From positions 2,241,001 through 2,305,000 of the forward strand of contig CM062208.1 of the NCBI GenBank assembly GCA_031216445.1: a stretch of DNA of 64,000 nucleotides. Reading direction: 5' to 3'. The DNA comes from Lateolabrax maculatus. Its lineage: Eukaryota; Chordata; Actinopteri; Acropomatiformes; Lateolabracidae. Positions within the stretch are counted from its first letter, which is position 1. Every line of letters starts with the position of its first letter. The notes under the pieces were generated by a model that saw only the letters and a list, made by a program, of their open reading frames with translations, had not been told where the DNA came from and ran no database searches. This document shows, in pieces, positions 32,122 to 43,435 of the stretch. The position numbers were made by a program, and so were the translations under genes.

Positions 32122-32192
32122 CAGCAGGACAGGAGCCTTCGATCGCCAGTCTTTGCCGCCTTTTCACTGATGTGCATCACGAGGAGTTGAGG
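32122..32192 (-). other. Candidate 71-bp exon by splice signals
   Basis: On the minus strand ATCTGCCACCTGTGTTTTCA then CAG precedes 71 bases ending CTGTCCTGCTG, followed by GTAAGAATC. Acceptor and donor are both near consensus. Only one frame is open and it reads in part VMHISEKAAKTGDRRLLSC, which looks protein-like but is not one I can place. No neighbouring exon joins it in a proven frame. Chance remains a fair alternative. Confidence 0.25.
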
Positions 32193-33540
32193 CTGTGAAA
32201 ACACAGGTGGCAGATGAACACGTCACTCACATCATATCGAGCCTTTTCAAATATTCTCATCACTGACATCTTTATCGAATTGAAATCTAGAAAAACATTT
32301 TTATTTTATTAATTTTTTTTACAAGGAATTGATAGACTCGCACAATGTCACACATTGTAGGATGCTTGTACTGCGAAGAGGAATAATATTCAGAAGGGCC
32401 AGATTGCTCATTAGAATATCTCACATTTGTGTGTGGGCGAGCTTTTAGCAGTCCTTCTCCCTCTAGTCTGCAGCTCTGTTCCAGAAACACTGTTCTCTGT
32501 CCAATACCAACCGGGATGATAACCCCAGTCTGTCCGCTGAAGAAGTAAATCCAAGCACTAACTTCTGTCCAAGTTTCAAGTACAGTATATAACATATGCT
32601 GTCAACTTTTTAATATCCACATCCACTGCACCAAAACCCTTTAAACGCTCAGCCTGTTCCTATATTTGCTGCCATGCCACCATGAATACTTATGCTGAAG
32701 CTACATTCAGATCGTGTTATTGATCCCATGCAGAAATTCACAATATAACGCCTCATTTGAGCAGCACACGTCTGAAAGTGATGGAAGCATCATGAGGCAA
32801 CGAGTTCCTGCTGCAAATGGCTGCACGAAACATCACTTAATGCAATGCTGCTGCCCAGAGAAAACCATGTATCTCCAGATTTGATGATTTAGAAATTTTC
32901 AGATAAACTCAAGGATGAAGTATCCTTTATGGTTAAGGAGATTCTGCTTCTTCGTTTGCTAAATAATCCATTAAAACCCCCATTGGATTATCTGAGGAAT
33001 GCATTGTCACAGTGGGGATACATGTTTTTCTCAGCACAGTGATGACAAGTATTTTGCAGCAATACCCAGTTGTCATCAAAACCAAAAAGCCAAATGAATT
33101 CACAATTCTGTAAAGACTGCAGGGCGACATGAATCCAAATTCTATTTTCATGTACTTTTACACATGATTAATGCCAGATTTTGCATAATCAAACAAATAT
33201 AAACAAAATAATTTTCATTTGTATATTTTTAAGAAAAAGTAGAATTAGGAACTGACATTAGTGGCACATTAATAACCACTGAGATCCAACTACATGTGTC
33301 ACAAGTGCCCCCTGTTGGATACAGCAACACTGTCTCCAAAACTGACAGCGCATGGTTTTAATTATAGTTCTTTGAGAGAAGAATTATAATAATAATAAAA
33401 AAAACTGCAAAAATATTAAAATAGTTTATAATGATATTGTCACTGTTATTAGAATTGGAATTAGCCCGATAGTTGCATTAAACAGCTCTACATCAGTGAT
33501 TCAATTATTTCTTAGAAAGTCAATTTCTTTAGATCAAACT
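32193..33540. other. AT-rich non-coding DNA
   Basis: No repeat family or gene recognised. GTGCCCCCTGTTGG at about 33306 loosely resembles a CTCF core but is incomplete. Confidence 0.4.
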
Positions 33541-33735
33541 CCATCTCTCCCCCCCTCCCCCCCCCCCCCCCCCTCTCTCTGCCCCCCTTGTCTATCCCGA
33601 AGTCACGGGGTCTCCCCCGGGGTAAACGCATTCCAAAACACAAGAATTTCCTCCAGCCCGACTCACATACCACCTCTCCCCCTCTCTCCCCCCCCTCCCC
33701 CTCTCTCCCCCCTCTCTCTCTCACACGCGCGCGCG
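33541..33735. repeat. Polypyrimidine tracts with a C17 run
   Basis: A 17-base C run at 33557-33573 and CT/CCCT-rich tracts at 33541-33590 and 33672-33722, ending in a CACACGCGCGCGCG alternation. Such tracts can adopt triplex or Z-DNA forms. They precede the CpG-rich block at 34.1 kb by about 400 bases. Confidence 0.85.
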
Positions 33736-33887
33736 AGCACGTGCAAACACTCACACGCACGCACGTGAAGAGTGCACAATGGTCTTGCCAGAGCCAAGCG
33801 AAGACCACACACTGTTGCAATGCCAACAGTCTCACCACATTGCTGCACGATCGCACAAACAAAGCCAACGCGTACACAACCAATACA

Positions 33888-33948
33888 GAATAATAATCAC
33901 AATAATAATAATCACAATAATAATAATCACAATAGTAATAATAATGAT
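33888..33948. repeat. (AAT)n/CAC compound array
   Basis: A roughly 15-base unit AATAATAATAATCAC is repeated about three times before degenerating. Confidence 0.85.
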
Positions 33949-34099
33949 AAAAATGATTAAGTAAAATGAAACATAATTATTCCAAGATGCGTACATGAAC
34001 CGTTCTCTTTCTCTTTGTTACTCATAATTTCTGTATTGTTTTTGAAAACACAAAAAACGCCTAAAAATTAAATCACAATTACAGTTTTAAATTGTACTA

Positions 34100-34690
34100 C
34101 CTGTATTCTCTGGTCGCGCACCGCAGTTTGAGTTAATAAGTTGCAGGAGAATAAAGAGCCCGCTCTGCAGACACCTTCCTCGGTGCTGCGCTCCTGGATC
34201 CATCCGGCGGACAGAGCGGAGACCTGCGGCGGCACCGAGGCTGAGCCGAGCCGGAGTCTGCAGACGCGCTCCGGCGGCCGCACATATATGCGGGAGAAAG
34301 GAGGAGGATCGAAGTATCTGTGTAGTAATATTCTGCTCGATTACTCATCTGGTGCGAGTCCCTTCTCTCCCTCTCTTTCTCTCACTCTCACTCTCTCTCT
34401 CTCTCTCTCACTTTATCTCTCTGTCGCCCGCCTGCGGGGGTTTTTTCACCGGATCGCTCGGAAATGCCACCGCGCGGCCCCGCTGCCCGGAGAGGAGGAC
34501 CGGCTGCCCCAGACCTGCAGTCAGCCGGCCGATGCTGCGTCTCCGCGCCTGCCGAGAGTCGACCCCAGACCACAAGAACCCCCCCCACCCCGGTCCCCCT
34601 GCCACCGCCCCCCCCTCCGGCCGCCCCCTCGGCTCGGGGACCGTCCCGGTGCGCCCTAAAAGCGACCGCGGAGACTAATATGTGAAGAGT
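34100..34690 (+). promoter_or_regulatory. CpG-island-like block, candidate promoter and first exon
   Basis: CpG-dense from about 34118 to 34680, unlike the AT-rich flanks, with a CT array at 34370-34412 and a 16-base imperfect palindrome CCGCACATATATGCGG at about 34278 that contains a TATA-like core. Long frames on both strands (for example 34141-34659 plus) follow the scarcity of stops, and their proline/arginine-rich content shows no domain. Orientation is taken from the plus-strand candidate exon at 35103, 400 bases downstream, but the reverse orientation is not excluded. The exon end is not clear because no consensus donor is seen. Confidence 0.45.
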
Positions 34691-35102
34691 GATGCCACTG
34701 TCGGTGACAGCACCTATGCAAAGAACAGAACTGAGAAAACAAGGGGAAGAAGGAAGCGGAAATTTCTATAATATATTCTGTCCCTAATAACAAAAAGGAG
34801 TGTCCTGAATTAAACCTTCAAAACAACAAGACACCGGCTGCTTTTCTGCTTAAAGAGCAGATCCACTTTGATTTAATAAACCATCATACACTGTTATAAT
34901 GCCAGTCCAATTAAGAAAATTAAGGAGCCAATTATTAGATATTATAATCCTAATTTTCTTCAAAAGACAGCAACAACCAGAAGGAATAAGGTCATAAATC
35001 TTCAGTTTCCTCCTTCTTATTTTGGCGCTACGAATGAACATTTCTGTCTCCATCTCTTGACAGAATCAGACTTGATTTCTGTTTTTTTTTTCTTTCCTAA
35101 AG
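34691..35102. other. Non-coding DNA between CpG block and candidate exon
   Basis: AT-rich sequence ending in the pyrimidine tract of the acceptor at 35101. No features otherwise. Confidence 0.4.
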
Positions 35103-35211
35103 TAGCCATGCGGCCCAGACTGGGGCCCAGGAGCCTGCAGGGGTCCTGCAGAAATCTCAGGGGCGTCCACAGCAAACCGAATTTCACTTACAATCCATGA
35201 AAGCACAGCAG
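35103..35211 (+). other. Candidate 109-bp exon by splice signals
   Basis: A long pyrimidine tract (TTTCTGTTTTTTTTTTC, then TTTCCTAAAG) precedes 109 bases ending AAAGCACAGCAG, followed by GTGAGTGTGG, a strong donor. One frame is open throughout and is glutamine-rich, ending HLQSMKAQQ. The ATG of MKAQQ lies 15 bases before the donor, so this could be the exon carrying a start codon, or a wholly untranslated exon. I do not recognise the gene. Its place 0.4 kb after a CpG-rich block supports a transcript starting there. Confidence 0.35.
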
Positions 35212-37439
35212 GTGAGTGTGGAGGGACGAGCATCTCATTCCTCCACACAAACACACGCACATTATCTGCATCTATTTGGTTCAGGCATTTATCAAATGCA
35301 AATTTCTGGGAATTTCTGGTGTTTTCGCACCAGGTCCAAAAAGCTCCTCACCGACCATCTGACGCTTTTAAGATTGTAATAAATGTCACAATTTGGCATT
35401 ATCATAAAAACCTTTTAAAGATCAGCTTCTTCTTACTCTCGTGCCATTTTTTTATTATTTTTTATTTTTTTTGGTTTAACTAAATCATAATTGCTCACAG
35501 AAAACCGGTTGTAAGTAAAAAAAAAAAAAAAAACACTTAACAAGGCAAGTAAATGAAGTAAAAAGCACAATATTGTAGATTATACACTTCTCCCCACACC
35601 TCAGTTCTCACCACTAAATGCCAAACATTTGGTAATCATAAGTGGACTGAGAGCTTTGGGGAAATACACCTGCAGTGGGATTCTACCTGCTCACATAATT
35701 GTATGCGCCTGCATTAGTCTAAATTTCCCGTGAAGCGTGTGAGATGATGTGTGAGCGCTCACCTGCTCCTTCCCCTCTGCTCTCATCTCTCAGTCTGAGA
35801 GCCACAGCAATCTGGGAAATCAACAAATGTCTTCTGGCCGCTGGTTTTCTCGCTCCACTGGCACAGGTTGAGGAGGTACGAGGTCTGTAAACCGCACTGA
35901 CAATATTACCAGCATGAAGACTGGGGTTCATATTGTGAAATTCCCTGAATAAATTACTGTGCCCACTCTTTCTCTTATCTGGTTATGAGTGCAGTTATGA
36001 CCTCAGTTTCTGGTATTTGGGATGGGTATTTCTTTAATGTAAACTTCCCAGAAGCATTTTGTATGAAGAGTTTTTCTGTAAGCCTTGTGACAAAATTTAA
36101 TTTAAGCCTTTGCAGCACAGGTCAGCTGTGTGCTGTGGTCACATGACAGCAGAAGGATGGACTCAGGGTTAGAGAAGAGGAGCTTCAGATGAGCTGCTGA
36201 TTAAATCCACTCTGCGTTGTTTGGTCGGTCGATAAACTCACACTGATGCTGACATGTTGCCTGTTTACTGAAGCAGGGAGGAAGATTAAATCAAGATTCA
36301 CCTCAGCACTGCTTGGAAGTTCTTGAGATTCACTATTTGACCTTTTGCATTTACTGTTAAGCGTCTGGTGATGATGGACTCTCATGATTGACGCAGATAA
36401 GCAGGAAATCAGACGCACTTTGATGTTTTTTTTTTTTCTACTGTGTCACCCTGAGTCAGTCCACTCCTGCACACACACACGTTTCTCCCCGGCGCAAACC
36501 GAATACATTAAAGCCAAAAAAACGACATAAACCGCACGTAAATGGAGGTTTTAACGCAAGGAGACGGCTGCATATTTGAGGAACACTCAATAATGAAGTC
36601 ATGACGCACACGCAGAACAAAACGCACGCACACGCGCACACAATCATTTTACAATGAGCCACATGGAAAGACCGAAGAGACGGGGGATAATCCCTAACTT
36701 TCCCCTTCATGCTTCTCAGCAGAAACTTCCTGATTCTGTGTCTGTATTGATCTGACTGGGAGTGAGCAATATTGATTCCAGGTCAACACGAATGCCCCCC
36801 CCCCCGCCACACACACACGTTACGCACAGCGCGCACGCAGCAGGACATCAGAGGCGCCGAGGGACGGCTGACGCGCGGTGTCCACTGACCTCCAGACCCC
36901 CTCCTGCCCAGCACAGACGGCAAACACCTGATGAAATCCCCCCCCCAACACACCCGGGCTGGCTTTGAAGCCGGAGAGATAAAGACGGACGCAAAGAAAC
37001 GGTGACACCACAGCGATTCTGGAGCCCCCCCCCAAAATAAATTCTAGGAAGAAGCGCAGAAACATGGTGAAGTTAGAGATGAGCGGAAATAGAGTTCATG
37101 TGTTGTGTCTGTGTGCTGGAACTCTTTATCTCCTTCAGACTTGGCCTGTTGCTATTTTACAAGCTCGGTCCTGGTTGATCTGTTGCAGTGAGGCCCACAA
37201 CCGCCCCCCCCCCCCAGCTATTGGTGGTTTTTGGAGGACTCCAGTCACTGGTTTACCATTGAAGTCACTGGTGCACCACGGTGTTGGCGAGGCTGCAGGA
37301 CCTCCACCAGCATGTTGCAGTGTGTGCTCCAGGCTCATTGTGTATGTGAAGGCAGAGGTGTAGTGTATGTTTTCACTGTCTCCTCCCTGGGAATTCCCCT
37401 CTGTTCCAGGCCCTAACAGCCTGCTAGCCGCAGCTGTAC

Positions 37440-37442
<3 letters not shown>
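35212..37442. other. Non-coding DNA
   Basis: Contains T- and A-rich homopolymers near 35447 and 35518, C runs at 36796 and 37205, and CpG-containing sequence at 36830-36900. A weak minus-strand exon-like segment lies at 35764-35889 (donor AGCAG/GTGAGC, poor pyrimidine tract). No gene is recognised. Confidence 0.35.
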
Positions 37443-37471
<29 letters not shown>

Positions 37472-37529
37472 CGGGATGTATACACAGTTCAGTTATTCGC
37501 ATTTCAGTGCACGTGTAGGCAAAGCGTTA

Positions 37530-37571
<42 letters not shown>

Positions 37572-37727
37572 CCTCCCTGATTCCCAGGGTTCTGCAGAGT
37601 TAAACCCTCTTAAATGTCCCCCTGGCTTTTGTCCTCACGTTTCAGCTGAATTTCCCCGCATTCATCCCACCATTCAGACTCTGTGTGTTCGAGCGCTCAG
37701 GAATGCACTGGGTTTGACAGGCGCCTG

Positions 37728-37771
<44 letters not shown>

Positions 37772-37948
37772 ACATGCGTGTAAATGAGCATACAACAGAA
37801 AGAACGACAGAGAGGTTTGGAAAGGGGAGTGGAGCCTTTTTTTCTATGTTTTTTTCTTCTTCTTCCACCTCCTTTTGATGCAAAGGTGCTCGGTCGGACT
37901 CGGAAACACACAATAACCTTACCTTTGCACACACATGCTTTTCACCTT

Positions 37949-37985
<37 letters not shown>

Positions 37986-38175
37986 AACACCCACGCACAC
38001 TCGGAGTCACATGTGCTCTCACTCAAAGAGAGCTCTGCACCCACTCACCCTGACACCCACACAACCACCCACACACTCACGTGCACTGCCAAATAGCTCT
38101 CAGTCTTTACCCTCCCACCCTATCCCCTCTCCACCCACCACCGCTGAACACACACACATGTCAACACACACGCAT

Positions 38176-38222
<47 letters not shown>

Positions 38223-38569
38223 CACACTAAGTGCCGGGCATGCGCCTGATCTGGTTTCCTCTTTGCTTTGCGAGCGACCCGCAGTGATAAAATAAACACA
38301 AATACGTGATAATCACATTCCAGACATTTCTCTCCTGCCGGTGGGAAGTTTCAACTGGTTTTCTGCAAGAGTTGGTTTGACTGTGTGTGTGTGTGAGTGT
38401 GTGTGTGTCTGTGTGTGTTTGTGTGTGGTGTGTGTGTAACCCCGGAGAGAAAAAAGAAGAAAGAAAATGAGAGAGAGAGAGAGAGAGGGAACAAAGAGAT
38501 CTGGGGCGAAGTCTCACACATTCCTCAGTTCTGCCAATATCCTACCAGTATACCAGACCATCACAGCTC

Positions 38570-38616
<47 letters not shown>

Positions 38617-38784
38617 GGCGAGAGACAGCCAGATCTGAATAAAATCTCCTCATTTGCACTACATCTGTGGCATCAATCTAACACGAACAGTTCCCTTTTT
38701 TCTTTTTTTTCCTTTTCGCAAATCATATCATGCAACATTTAAACAAAACAAAAACTTCCACTGACAATGGCCTCATCAAGCCCA

Positions 38785-38821
<37 letters not shown>
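37443..38821. repeat. Microsatellite thicket
   Basis: Eight CA/TG arrays lie in 1.4 kb: TG at 37443-37471, 37531-37569 and 37731-37766; CA at 37952-37983 and 38181-38218; TG at about 38382-38436; CA at 38570-38614 and 38789-38821. A GA array lies at 38468-38488. The mixture of orientations allows many alternative hairpins. All long frames here are repeat translations. Confidence 0.9.
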
Positions 38822-38823
<2 letters not shown>

Positions 38824-41229
38824 CAGCACTGCATAAGATTTAAAAGCTGAAAAAGTGTGAGTGAAAAGAAGCCAGTGAGTGAAAACACACAAAACCCCCT
38901 CAGCTCTTTTTAAAACGAAAAGACAGCCCTACCTTATGTGTTATTACTGATTTGCTTTGGGTTTTTTTCTTGAAGAAAGAGACAGAAGCGCAGAGAAAGA
39001 GGCTGCAAATGTGAGAGTCGGAGACTTGTGCTGAAAGAGCAGAACTGGATGGGACCTACCTGAGCACATGGCCCGCATGGCACGCACACTTCCTCAGTCA
39101 ACATGCTTTGTTTCTCCTCTCCGCTGCTGCATGCTTCTCTTCCATCCGTCTGTCTCTCTGCGCCGCTCTTCTTGTCTTTCTCCCCCTTCCTCTCTCTCTC
39201 TTTCTCTCTCCCTCCCTCCCTCTCTCCTCCCCTCTCGGGCTCTACAAGCTCCCTTCTCTCACTCTGCTGCTCTGTTCAAACTTTGCTTTTTGCTTTTTTT
39301 TCCCCAGGTAAAAAAACCGAGAACTTGTCCCTCGTTTTGCACCTCGCTCTTCTTCTCAGGCTCTCATAAAGTTGTCCCTCTTTATGCAAGTGAGAGTGAT
39401 CCATGAAGGCAGTCTTAACTAGAGCGCCTCTCTCCTCCCCCCGCACTGCATGTGTGTGCATGTGTGTGTGTTCATATATGTGTGCGTTGCTTCCTTGCCA
39501 GCCATTCACCTCCACACATCTCACTTACTTTATTAGTCTTTCGTTTCTCTTTCTCTTCTCTCATGTTTCATTCTCTCTCACTCACTCATTCACTCACGCA
39601 CACACACACAAATGTTGCTTATGTCAATTTACAATAAATTGACACAGGTGAGGTGTGTTGTGCTGTCCCTATACTCTTTCCTCCATAGCACAACACTTGA
39701 CAATGAAATCCAACCTCCTGTATGATTCTCTTTAAAAGATGCCGCCTGCACATCAGCACATTCAAACACTCATCCATTCATACTAAGGAGAGAGGAAAGA
39801 CGGTCAAATGGACGACGGAAGGATGGCGACAGAAAAGCGGTCACACAAGCTGCAAGCGGCCTTGCGCCGAGCTCATCGGGTATCATATGGTAGGGGGAAG
39901 AAATAAAAATAATAAAAAGAGGAGTGGAAATCTGTGCACACATGTTGCTAAAGCGTGCGCTCAGTTTAGCAATCCAAGTGCTCGGAAAAATAATGATATT
40001 CATCTGGGATTGAAAATGAAAGCAGGGGAATTTTAATTTATTTGTCATATGAAAGCACATACAAATAGTGAAACCACTTTAATATCCGACCAATGAGAAC
40101 TATGTTTGCATACTACTAAAAAGCTATGCAGAATATGATTTGAAGGAAACATAACTGCTGCATTGATGTTGTTCATAATGTTTTTTCCAGTCCAGGAAGT
40201 GCTGCGTCATTATGACACGTTCATGTTGAGTTCATGTCCTGCATCTCACGTGTTGTAGCTTGTAGGTAAAGATGGAGGTTTTCAGTAAATACGTCCTGTC
40301 TCGCATCGCCATTGAGCCTTTTGATAACATTAACATTAGCATTGACCAAGTCCTTCCAGTTGCCAAAACGTGACCATAAAAATGTCGGTCACACTTCAGG
40401 TGCCACGAGCAGACGGCGAGAACAAATGGAGCACGCTGTCAGTGAACATTTTGCAGATATGTGCTGTGCGAACATTTTGAGACTTTGCAGATACGTTCAT
40501 TATAACATGTTTCCTGATTATAATCAACACATGATGTGAACGGCTTTAAGATCATTAATCTTCCAGGGTGCTGAGCCAGAGCGGGAACAATGCAGCAACG
40601 TAAGTGTAGAAAGTCTAAATCGTCTTTATTTATTAGTTCAGTCGTACATAATTACAAATTGGTGAGCAGACAACGCGTTTTGCATTGCATCATGAGTCAC
40701 GAGAAGCTCTAAAACATCCACCTGTTGCTGATAAAGAAATGTAATTTCAATGCATATTTGCTGTTGCAAATTAGTGCTTTATAAACCTAATTATTAAGAG
40801 ACTGGGTTGTAGTATCCTTCATGCTCACGTAACAGACTGAAAGTAAGCAGGTTAGCCATTAAACAAGTCCTTTTTGATTGTTAAAGTACATGTTAGCTGA
40901 TAGAATGGCTCATCTGACCTGAACTTCTTCCTCAGATATAAATTGTGCAAAGAAAATCAAGTAGGACTTGCACGGCGTCTAATTTAAATTAACATAATTA
41001 TACACCGCTTTGAGTGGCTGATTGTCACTCTATTATCTGCTGCATCCTGGACACAGTATAGCATTGTCACTGTGTTTTTGGGGTCAGAGGTTCCTATTTC
41101 CAAGTTCCCATAAATGCATCTTTAATTCCAGGTCTTAATATTATTATTTCTTTCACTTTACAGTTTATTAATCTGTGCACAGTTTTTTTCCTCCGACTGG
41201 CCTTGAAAACAACCTGGTAAAGGAAGCTT
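38822..41229. other. Non-coding DNA with a CT-rich tract
   Basis: A CT-rich tract at 39110-39240 precedes TTTTTTTCCCCAGGTAAAAA at about 39295, where a splice acceptor and a weak donor overlap. From 39700 to 41229 the sequence is unique and AT-leaning with nothing recognised. Confidence 0.35.
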
Positions 41230-42058
41230 TATTATTGCACGACAAAAGGTGTGCTGTGTGGGCGACAGTCACACACTCTTCCCTGGGATCCAGCCGCCAC
41301 GACTTTCCCTGAACTGGACGCAGAGAAAGCGAGAAAACACATAACGTGTGTTGACGTTGCAATCAGAAATTCCAAACGTGGTTTAGTAGGGCAGCGGCAA
41401 CCCAAACACAGCTCAGGGGGCTGAGAGAGGGGATGAATGTTGTCCATAATCTGCCGTTGTCTTTTCCATTCCCCCTCCAAATATTATCCCATGTTTCCAC
41501 CGGCTCCATAATATTATGGAAGGGAAGTGGACGGGGTATCTGGGTGCTTTTGCATGTGAAGGGACGGCAGTCACAGTCCAGCGTGAATGTGTGCCGTTTT
41601 TTGGACGAATGGGCTGAGAATTTGTGCGTCTTGTCAAACACACCTTGTTGTTTTTCCTTTCGTCTTTGATGCAACTTAAGGCCGATCTGATGTCTCAGAG
41701 GAAGGAACGTCCTCCAGTGTGTTCCGTAATGTCACATAATAACACAGACACCCCAGCCTGTCTGCCACCATGGCAGGCATTTTCTCCCTCGGCCATGAGA
41801 AATTAGACACGGAGGCTAGAAAGTGAGAAAAAAGAGCAGGCAGGTTGATTCGTAATGCTTAATTTACCCGCGAGGCACGCTTCCTACTGCTCGAGCCCAC
41901 ACCCGCCAACAATCAAGGCGAGATAAGTGATTTCATCTTGCTTTCTGTTTTTGTGCGGCGGTTTGGAGACTCTTCGGGAACAGCCTTTTCTACTGAATGA
42001 CCATCCTGCGTGCCCACCTCCTCTTTGCATCCGCCCTTCTTCCCCTGGCCAGCTGTGT
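41230..42058. other. Candidate conserved non-coding element
   Basis: About 800 bases of repeat-free, moderately GC-rich sequence. It holds a perfect 16-bp palindrome TCCATAATATTATGGA (41505-41520), further ATTA/TAAT homeodomain cores (AAATATTATCCC, CGTAATGCTTAATTTACCC), and TCACAGTCCAGCG. Open frames run on both strands (41232-41674 minus, 41433-41669 plus), as is common in constrained non-coding DNA. The enhancer reading is an inference. Confidence 0.35.
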
Positions 42059-42064
42059 ATGTGA

Positions 42065-42096
<32 letters not shown>

Positions 42097-42127
42097 GTGT
42101 GTATATTTGTGTGTGTGTGTGTGTGTG
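42059..42127. repeat. Interrupted (TG)n array
   Basis: TG repeats with GA, TA and TT interruptions over about 70 bases. Confidence 0.9.
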
Positions 42128-42315
42128 GGAGTGTGAGGGTGAAGGAGGACCACTCTGCGTGGGCTGAACAGTGCCCGGGCTTTCTCTGCTATGGTGTTAA
42201 TAGGCCTTTTTCTCCCCTCAGCGGGACACAGAGAGCTGTCATTTACATGGAGGTAATGGAGTGATGTAGAAGTGGATGGAATATGTGTGGGCGAACGATG
42301 ATGAGGGCCTAGCAC

Positions 42316-42347
<32 letters not shown>

Positions 42348-43084
42348 ATCGCCCTCACTCATTTTTTCCCTACTCTTGCTTTTCTTCTTTCTCTCATTCC
42401 CTGTCTCGATGTGCGTCTCATTCTCTCCTTTTCTTCCATTACTCATCAAGAGGTTGTTGTGATTGCTGCCGATCAGAATAAATCCACCACCAGAAAGTAA
42501 ACGTTAAAAGACGACGTTCTGATCTGAACGTTATTTTGTATTTTTTTATTTTTTTCCAAAATCCTGCGCAAGTCAAAGAAAGAGCAACTTAATAGAATTA
42601 AATGTCTCTGCATACTAATTGGATATTCTTTCATAACATATTAACAATCATTTGGTTATCAAATCGTTTTCGTCTTGCTTGGCAGTGGCACTGTGTCAGT
42701 GCTGAGCTTGAGCGCCGTCCAAACACATGGCAGAATGAATTCACTCTGTGGGAGAGTAAAATAGCCTGTGCTGAAAGGGAAGGCAATCATCCAGCCAAGC
42801 TGCTACCATGAATTTAGTTGTTCAGTTAAATGACACGAATTTCAGTGAAAGGGTTTAATCATTTTCCAGCCAGTTGTGTCAGCAAGAAAGAAATTGAACA
42901 ATCAGTTGAAATCTTGATGAAATATTACACCATGTTCCCTGTATCTGCTCTATCCAAACAAATTAGTTTTTGTTTTGCTGTTTTTGTTTTTTTGCACAGG
43001 GATGAATTTTTAAGAGATGGGACATTCATTAACTGCTTTAACTGAAAATCTAAATATGTTAATTGGAAAAAACAGGTTTCACCG
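42128..43084. other. Non-coding DNA with CT array
   Basis: A CT array at 42317-42348. The rest is AT-leaning and unrecognised. Confidence 0.4.
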
Positions 43085-43435
43085 TCAGAATCACTGTTGC
43101 CATCTTGTTTTTTTGGAGCCATAGGTGATGTTATTTGGGCGAGAGGGTAGCGCTGCCTGATTGGCAGTCGCTGTGGTAACGACTTGTCTGTAACGAGGTA
43201 GCCCCGCCCTAAAGTATACGCTGCTCTATTTTCCTATAAATGTGACCATAATTTACAAAGTGAACATCCTGCTGTTCTGAAGAAGTCTTGAAACTAGCAA
43301 CTGAGACCATAAACTCATTAGGAAAATGTTTCCTGAAGGAATAAATCAGGTGAGAATTCAGGTCATTTTCTCATTGACTTTTATACAATCAGACTTCTTT
43401 TTGCAGCCGGTGCTGAATGCTAAAATGCATGTAGG
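43085..43435 (-). mobile_element. Dispersed teleost element, 5' part
   Basis: Read on the minus strand, CAGACTTCTTTTTGCA in inverse, ATGAGTTTATGGTCTC, GTTTCAAGACTTCTTC, AAATTATGGTCACATTTATA and AGGGCGGGGCTACCTCG follow the order of a non-autonomous repeat I recognise as very common in perch-like fish. The adjoining part of the same family, in the other orientation, is at 57206-57430. No coding capacity; the class is probably a DNA transposon. Boundaries are approximate. Confidence 0.65.

Noticed and set aside
33300..33320. CTCF site
   Set aside because: GTGCCCCCTGTTGG matches only part of the core and lacks the full CCACNAGGGGGC pattern.
34141..34659. 172-codon plus-strand open frame
   Set aside because: CpG-island composition removes stop codons on both strands. 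The frame is serine/leucine-rich through a CT array and then proline/arginine-rich, as expected from composition alone.
35764..35889. 126-bp minus-strand exon-like segment
   Set aside because: The donor AGCAG/GTGAGC is good, but the acceptor has a poor pyrimidine tract and a stop appears near the end of the best frame.
39285..39400. Exon after TTTTTTTTCCCCAG
   Set aside because: The acceptor overlaps a donor-like GTAAAA, and the following donor (GCAA/GTGAGA) is weak. The flanking CT-rich tract explains the acceptor look.
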